Source: Candidatus Gastranaerophilales bacterium (GTDB taxonomy: Bacteria; Cyanobacteriota; Vampirovibrionia; Gastranaerophilales; Gastranaerophilaceae). From it: 62,666 nt of DNA. Position 1 is the stretch's first letter, and the number at the start of each line of letters is the position of its first letter. Both the position numbers and the translations under genes were made by a program. The stretch lies in the NCBI GenBank assembly GCA_944325785.1, contig CALVBN010000011.1, forward strand, positions 1 through 62,666, in the 5' to 3' direction. Shown here in pieces: positions 58,501-62,666 of this stretch. A model generated the notes under the pieces. It had not been told where the DNA came from. It did not search any database and worked only from the letters and a program-made list of their open reading frames with translations.

Positions 58501-58887
58501 ATGGCAAGAGATACTATTAATGTTCAATATCCGACACTGGATCATACGGAATCTATCGCAAATATCGCGATTACAAAAACTACAGTAACACAGGCTAACG
58601 GGATTACTGTTGCAGATGCATTTTCTAACAAAAATAATTCCTTATTTGTTGTTATTGATACAACATCTTCAGAGAAGTCTTCTCTTACGGTAAAAGCTGG
58701 AGATGCTTATCCGAATTCTATGCTTGGCGATATTGTGATAGAACTGCCTGTCGGTGTTTCAGCAATCCAAATCCAGGACTTGTCACGCTTTGAGAAAGCA
58801 GACGGATCTATAGATTTAGATTTTGCGGAAGGGTTTACCGGAACAATTTTTGCAATCGCAAAATGGGCAGGCGTTAGAGAGGTCTAA
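58501..58887 (+). CDS. Phage head accessory or decoration protein
   Basis: 128 aa, beta-rich (SLTVKAGDAYPNSMLGDIVIELPVGVSAIQIQDLSRFEK...GFTGTIFAIAKWAGVREV, in part). It begins 19 nt after the capsid gene with AAGAAAGG. The ending IFAIAKWAGV is reminiscent of head-decoration proteins. A strong terminator follows 8 nt later, ending this head operon. Confidence 0.65.
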   Translation: MARDTINVQYPTLDHTESIANIAITKTTVTQANGITVADAFSNKNNSLFVVIDTTSSEKSSLTVKAGDAYPNSMLGDIVIELPVGVSAIQIQDLSRFEKADGSIDLDFAEGFTGTIFAIAKWAGVREV

Positions 58888-58895
58888 CAGTACGG

Positions 58896-58925
58896 CAGGG
58901 AAGCTTTTGCTTCCCTGTTTTTTGG
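58896..58925 (+). terminator. Terminator of the head operon
   Basis: GCAGGGAAGC and GCTTCCCTG with a 4-nt loop, then T6. Confidence 0.9.
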
Positions 58926-58930
58926 TGGCG

Positions 58931-58972
58931 TGATTCGTGAGTCGTGAATGGTGATTCGTGGTTATAAAAATT
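58931..58972. repeat. TATAACCACGA repeat, right copy (inverted)
   Basis: GTGATTCGTGGTTATAAAAA with short GTGAA-type units, the reverse complement of the left copy at 54192. The rest of the 58888-59240 gap holds the terminator, a GAGAGGGC-type hairpin, hairpin repeat 4 and no gene. Confidence 0.5.
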
Positions 58973-59099
58973 CTTTACTGAACTTTGTTTATTTGTGGAA
59001 TTCTTAAATCTTTTCGCCCTCTACTAACAGGAGAGGGCAGAATTTCAAGTTGAGCTATGGCGAAACTTAGAAATTCGGGTGAGGGGTAAGTTATGGAAA

Positions 59100-59122
59100 G
59101 TAAATCTGTGATTTACCACATT
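59100..59122. repeat. GGTAAATC hairpin repeat 4 (decayed)
   Basis: GTAAATC and GATTTACCACAT remain of the family seen at 30544 and elsewhere. Confidence 0.45.
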
Positions 59123-59198
59123 TTGCAGAACGACATAAAATATTCTACAGGACTAATTATATAGGATTTTAATAGTATGTTAAGAGGTTATGCATAAA

Positions 59199-59224
59199 AA
59201 CAGAGGTTCAATTGAACCTCTGTT
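59199..59224 (-). terminator. Terminator of the gene at 59241
   Basis: AACAGAGGTTCAATTGAACCTCTGTT-type perfect palindrome, given here as arms AACAGAGGTTCAA and TTGAACCTCTGTT, with T-rich sequence on the minus strand. Confidence 0.85.
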
Positions 59225-59240
59225 GTATTAAAAAATAAAT

Positions 59241-59744
59241 TTATCCATCAATGTTTAGTTGGTTTTTCATTGTTTCATATTCATTTTTAAATTCTTGTTT
59301 CTGTTGTTGTAATCTTTGAATTTGCTCTTTAATATTGTCAACGGCAGAACTATCTGAATCAGTCAAAGCTCCAATTCCTCTGCCGGCAAAATGTCCAACT
59401 ATTAATCCAACAGCACCTCCAAGGATTGCACCAACTAATCCGAATCCCAGGCTTCCGGCTCCCGCACATTTTAGTCCAACCCCAATTGCACCAGCCAAGC
59501 CTCCAAGCTTAGAACCTGTTTTTCCCGCTTTTGCTCGATATTCTTCAGATTTCTTTTTATATGACCTTTGATTTTCATACAAAACTTCTAGATCATGATC
59601 AAAGTCTGAAAGAGTGTTATCTGCTCGATAAGTAAACATTTGTATTTCTTCTTTTGAATCAATTTTACCATTCCTATTTCCTTTTTCACCATTATCAATT
59701 TCTGAAATAAGTGTACTCATTTTTGAACTAACTGTTGTTGACAT
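59241..59744 (-). CDS. Glycine-zipper membrane-active protein with EF-hand-like segment
   Basis: 167 aa. Near the start is DNGEKGNRNGKIDSKEE, which resembles a calcium-binding loop, though the first position does not fit the EF-hand exactly. A charged helix follows, then a 45-residue glycine-rich hydrophobic stretch (KLGGLAGAIGVGLKCAGAGS; LVGAILGGAVGLIVGHFAG) of glycine-zipper type, and a C-terminal coiled coil. No signal peptide. Own promoter region and terminator, divergent from the regulator at 60003. Could be a pore-forming or phage lysogeny-conversion protein; not established. Confidence 0.65.
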   Translation of the reverse strand: MSTTVSSKMSTLISEIDNGEKGNRNGKIDSKEEIQMFTYRADNTLSDFDHDLEVLYENQRSYKKKSEEYRAKAGKTGSKLGGLAGAIGVGLKCAGAGSLGFGLVGAILGGAVGLIVGHFAGRGIGALTDSDSSAVDNIKEQIQRLQQQKQEFKNEYETMKNQLNIDG

Positions 59745-60002
59745 AAAATCCTCCTTTTCTTAATTCTTCTGCGTGTTTTGTTTTAATACCCTTGTGTTAA
59801 ACTCTTGATTGCAACCCTGTGAGTATTTATATAAAGTATTTTTCTTTTTAAAAATTGCCTCTTTTATCTATCTTTCATATTGAAAAAGATGAAAAACTAA
59901 TTATAAAGCATAGTTTCAGCTTTACAAAACTTAATATATTATAATCATTAAAGATAGAATTTATTTAAATTTTCAATTTAATACAATCAAACAAGGATAA
60001 CT

Positions 60003-60329
60003 ATGGATATAAAAAAGGCTTTTGGCGAAAAAGTAAAACGTTTAAGGCACAAAAGAAAGTTGACACAAGAACAGTTGGCAGAAATTATAGAAATGTCGCC
60101 TAAAAATTTGAGTAAAATTGAAGTTGGAGCAAGTTTTGTATCTTCTGAAACCTTAGAAAAACTGTTGGTTGCATTAAATGTTACAGCCGAGGAATTATTT
60201 GCTAATGATTATATAAAAACCCCAAATGAATTGATTAATGATATATATTGTAAGATTGAGTGTATAAAAAAGAATCAAAAAAAACTCGAAATCACTTATA
60301 AAATGTTAGATTTCATTATTAGTCTGTAG
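60003..60329 (+). CDS. XRE-family HTH regulator
   Basis: 108 aa. Helix-turn-helix at about 8-60 (VKRLRHKRKLTQEQLAEIIEMSPKNLSKIEVG), followed by a short helical C-terminal region that may mediate dimerisation. The HTH is typical of phage and chromosomal Cro/CI-like repressors. A CAAGGA site lies upstream. Divergent from the glycine-zipper gene, so it probably controls that gene and itself through the shared 258-bp intergenic region. Confidence 0.85.
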   Translation: MDIKKAFGEKVKRLRHKRKLTQEQLAEIIEMSPKNLSKIEVGASFVSSETLEKLLVALNVTAEELFANDYIKTPNELINDIYCKIECIKKNQKKLEITYKMLDFIISL

Positions 60330-60429
60330 GTCGGGCATTGCCTGATATCCGAACTTGACGTGAAATTCGATTTGTTGGTCGGGCTTACCTACCCAATAAT
60401 ACTAATTTTGGTCGTTAAAAGAAGAATAG

Positions 60430-60458
60430 GGTGCGGTAAATCATAGATTTACCGCACC
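60430..60458. repeat. GGTAAATC hairpin repeat 5
   Basis: GGTGCGGTAAATC and GATTTACCGCACC, a 13-bp perfect hairpin. Nearby (60329-60400) are GGTCGGGC-type short repeats. Confidence 0.65.
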
Positions 60459-60487
60459 AAATAATAATATCTATAAAAGGAGGTTTT

Positions 60488-60712
60488 ATGATTAAGATTA
60501 AATATTTACCTACGGGTAATATTTTTATTCTGCCGGAAAAAACTGCGGAAGAATTGAAGCAGAAGGCGCCGGATGAATACAAAATCATTGAAAAAAACGG
60601 AAGGAAGGTTAAAGATAATCCTAAACCTTCTAAACCCCAAATAGACAAATCAATATTAACACTGGTTCTGGACAATGATGCCAGACCGGAAAAGAAACGG
60701 AGGAAAAAATGA
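60488..60712 (+). CDS. Small basic phage protein, 74 aa
   Basis: Starts IKIKYLPTGNIFILPEKTAEE, then Lys/Pro-rich, with a terminal RPEKKRRKK. A start of this kind, beginning with a short beta element, occurs in small phage head-completion proteins, but I cannot assign it. AAGGAGG lies 5 nt before the ATG. Overlaps the lysozyme-like gene start by 4 nt. Confidence 0.6.
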   Translation: MIKIKYLPTGNIFILPEKTAEELKQKAPDEYKIIEKNGRKVKDNPKPSKPQIDKSILTLVLDNDARPEKKRRKK

Positions 60713-61209
60713 AAACCCTTAAAGATTTTTTTGATGCTTTGGGCTGGCAGGAGTCAGGCGGGAATTATAAGGCTTTTAATAAGTACGGTTATGCTGGAAA
60801 GTACCAGATGGGCGAATCTGCACTTGTTGATTGCGGATATTATAAAAAGCCTAACGGTATTTATAATAACGACTGGAAAGGCGTATTTACGGGAAAAGAC
60901 GGAATAAATTCCATACAGGATTTCTTGGATAATTCTGCAGTGCAGGAAAAAGCCCAAATGATTTTTAAAAAACGCCAGTGGCAATACTTAAAAGCTGTAG
61001 GGGCAGATAAGTATATTGGAAAAACGATAAACGGAATAACTATAACCGCTTCCGGGCTTTTAGCCGGTGCGCATTTAAAAGGCGCGGGCTCGGTTGCCGA
61101 TTATTTAAAATCCAATGGTAAAAATATAGGAAAAGACGCATTTGGAACATCAGTTGAAACATATATAAAAAGATTTGCAGGATATGATGTTTCTGCAATT
61201 TGTACTTAA
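60709..61209 (+). CDS. Phage peptidoglycan hydrolase (SLT/lysozyme-like)
   Basis: 166 aa. ALGWQESGGNYKAFNKYGYAGKYQMGESAL contains the catalytic Glu in ES-GG followed by the Y/G-K-Y-Q-M-G element of SLT-type transglycosylases and goose-type lysozymes. Further conserved segments are KAVGADKYIGKTING and TASGLLAGAHLKGAGSVADYL. Lies within a structural operon, so it may be a virion-associated lysin that helps DNA entry, or the endolysin. Overlaps the previous gene by 4 nt. Confidence 0.8.
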   Translation: MKTLKDFFDALGWQESGGNYKAFNKYGYAGKYQMGESALVDCGYYKKPNGIYNNDWKGVFTGKDGINSIQDFLDNSAVQEKAQMIFKKRQWQYLKAVGADKYIGKTINGITITASGLLAGAHLKGAGSVADYLKSNGKNIGKDAFGTSVETYIKRFAGYDVSAICT

Positions 61210-61880
61210 AAGGAGGTTTTATGACACTAACACTATTAGATTTATACAACACTGCTTCTACGCAGGAGTGGTCTATGTATGATAACGAAACAACGTCGGA
61301 TGCGGAATTTGAACAATCCCTTGTGCTTGCCCTAAATAAAGCAGTGCAGGAAATATTGTATTCTTACCCGTTTAAGTTCCGCGAATGCACGCATGTTATT
61401 TTAACAAATGCCGGCGAGGCTTCATATGATATTCCAAAGGGTATTATCAATAAGGATGATGCTGGAAATTACTGCGTAAAAATTAATTCAAAATATTTAA
61501 AGCTTGCGGATAATCCGAATTCTTTAGAAGCCAAAACCGGCATTCCGGAAATGTTTTATACAACTGGCGATAAGATAGTGCTTTATCCTGTGCCGGAAGA
61601 AAAATTTATGGTGACAATAGATTATACAACTCTTGCGATAGGAACAGACGCTGAAGGGGAAGAAATCTTTGTACTTAAAAACGACGATGACACTCTAACA
61701 GTACCTGAGCATCTGGAAGAACTCCTCAAAAATGCTATTGTTGCAAGAGCTATGCTTAATTCTATTGCTTCAGAATCGGATGAAAACTATTCTGCATACA
61801 AAAAACAGTCAGAAACAGCATACAGACTCTTAATTAAATATTCAAAGGGGGTGGGGCAGGATAAGTCTGTAAAATTTTAG
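61200..61880 (+). CDS. Head-tail connector/tail adaptor protein
   Basis: 226 aa, resembling T7 gp11/P22 gp4-type adaptors that bind the portal and dock the tail. Features: LTLLDLYNTASTQEW, ALNKAVQEILYSYPFKFRE, IPKGI...Y.VKINSKYLKL, PEMFYTTGDKIVLYPVPEEKFMVTIDYTTLA and a final helical bundle. The ATG overlaps the lysin gene by 10 nt and has AAAGGAGG before it, so they are coupled. Confidence 0.7.
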   Translation: MYLKGGFMTLTLLDLYNTASTQEWSMYDNETTSDAEFEQSLVLALNKAVQEILYSYPFKFRECTHVILTNAGEASYDIPKGIINKDDAGNYCVKINSKYLKLADNPNSLEAKTGIPEMFYTTGDKIVLYPVPEEKFMVTIDYTTLAIGTDAEGEEIFVLKNDDDTLTVPEHLEELLKNAIVARAMLNSIASESDENYSAYKKQSETAYRLLIKYSKGVGQDKSVKF

Positions 61881-61904
61881 TAATTATAGTATAATAAATT
61901 TATC

Positions 61905-62621
61905 ATGGAAAAGAGAATTAAGATTAATATATTAGGCTTAAAGATTGTATTAAAAAATCCGTTTGCAGTATCAAATAATAAAATAATATTAACCAAAAAC
62001 GGCAAATCAAAGCGTCTATTTTTTGTAAAAGGCTTGAAGGTTAAATATTACGGCGCAAATAACAGGATTGAATTTATAGATAAAGTTCCTAAGATGAAGA
62101 ATGTCCGCATATCTTGCGGTGAAAACTGCCGGATTAGAATCGGCGCTTCAAGTTATGCAGTGAAGAATCTGGATATTAACGCAAGGGCTGAAAATTCGGA
62201 AGTTAATATAGGCAGGGATTTCTCAATAGAATCCGGCTGTATTGATTTTCACGGCGAACCAAACCTGCAGGTTAACATAGGCGATGACTGCCAGTTTGGG
62301 TGTGATATCCGCTTTGATACGGCGGATGGTCATACGATATACAATGCAGACGGCGCCTTAAATACTCCAAAGAGTATAACTATCGGGAACCACGTTTGGC
62401 TTTGCCGTCAGGTGTCTGTTCTCAAGGGTGCGGAAATTGCGGATAATTGTGTAGTAGGACTAGGCAGTATCGTTACAGGGGTTTTTAAGGAATCTGGCAG
62501 ACTCCTTGCCGGTATACCAGCAAAGCAGATTGAATCAGAACAGTATAAAAAAATAAATTGGACAAGACTCCCCAACAAATCTTTTGTTAAATGTAACACA
62601 ATACATATTGAGTTACATTAG
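61905..62621 (+). CDS. Left-handed beta-helix acyltransferase
   Basis: 238 aa with hexapeptide repeats (NVRISCGENCRIRIGASSYAVKNLDI...; VNIGRDFSIESGCIDFHGEP; ITIGNHVWLCRQVSVLKGAEIADNCVVGLGSIV, all in part). The end VTGVFKESGRLLAGIPAKQI is typical of sugar O- or N-acetyltransferases such as those of surface glycans. His in GNHVW is the likely catalytic residue. TATAAT lies 9 nt before the start; there is no Shine-Dalgarno. It may be a chromosomal neighbour or a phage gene that modifies surface sugars. Confidence 0.8.
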   Translation: MEKRIKINILGLKIVLKNPFAVSNNKIILTKNGKSKRLFFVKGLKVKYYGANNRIEFIDKVPKMKNVRISCGENCRIRIGASSYAVKNLDINARAENSEVNIGRDFSIESGCIDFHGEPNLQVNIGDDCQFGCDIRFDTADGHTIYNADGALNTPKSITIGNHVWLCRQVSVLKGAEIADNCVVGLGSIVTGVFKESGRLLAGIPAKQIESEQYKKINWTRLPNKSFVKCNTIHIELH

Positions 62622-62666
62622 GAGTAAAAGTAAGGAATAGACGGTGTTTTGGCTCTAAAATTGACC

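Noticed and set aside
46726..62666. CRISPR array or diversity-generating retroelement
   Set aside because: The repeats are few, unevenly spaced and of MITE or direct-repeat type. No cas genes, reverse transcriptase or template/variable repeat pair is seen.

Overview
The window looks like a chromosome segment of a non-photosynthetic relative of cyanobacteria, most likely a gut Gastranaerophilales (Vampirovibrionia, formerly Melainabacteria). Reasons: low GC; a YidC whose extracytoplasmic domain sits between TM2 and TM3, as in cyanobacterial YidC; a HEAT-repeat protein of the phycobilisome-lyase type; a cyanobacterial-style class V aminotransferase; Gram-negative envelope genes (Skp/OmpH, outer-membrane protein, FliL/M/N); and AAA+ and TPR proteins of familiar style. 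This placement comes from recognition, not from a computed tree.

Positions 1-46.7 kb are mostly chromosomal housekeeping genes: pepA; a Y-family polymerase; a compact serine operon (class V aminotransferase, serA, serB); skp; ftsB-like and TPR genes; mrnC; a PBP1A; an AICARFT-like protein; rpsL-rpsG; a pilin/YadA-head/S74 chimera; a dicarboxylate carrier; ileS; malQ; an Orn/Lys/Arg decarboxylase; serS; queA; yidC; fliL-fliM-fliN; a histidine kinase; a HEAT protein; a RelA/SpoT-like protein; and a zinc dehydrogenase. Three tRNAs are present (Val, Gln, Asn). At tRNA-Asn (12.1 kb) a 1.9-kb island is bracketed by a direct repeat that begins inside the tRNA 3' end. It carries a GH108-type muramidase and, divergent from it, a tandem LprI-like (DUF1311) lysozyme-inhibitor-like protein.

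From about 46.8 kb to the window end lies a phage or prophage structural region. Plus-strand genes with AAAGGAG ribosome sites encode a zinc-ribbon protein, a GNAT-like protein, a portal, a scaffold-like protein, a major capsid protein, a head protein, a muralytic enzyme, a head-tail connector and a hexapeptide acyltransferase. No terminase or integrase is visible. Scattered through it on the minus strand are at least seven small four-helix membrane proteins (115-153 aa) plus further membrane or secreted proteins. They are punctuated by three copies of a 110-bp element with 12-bp terminal inverted repeats, by a duplicated 133-bp promoter/leader element and by 49-bp direct repeats. This cassette array is the strongest candidate for an undescribed system.

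A pattern that cuts across the window is leaderless-type promoters: TTGnnA-N16-18-TAnnAT followed by exactly 6 nt and then the start codon. It precedes at least seven chromosomal genes and most of the phage-region membrane cassettes, while the other genes carry normal Shine-Dalgarno sequences.
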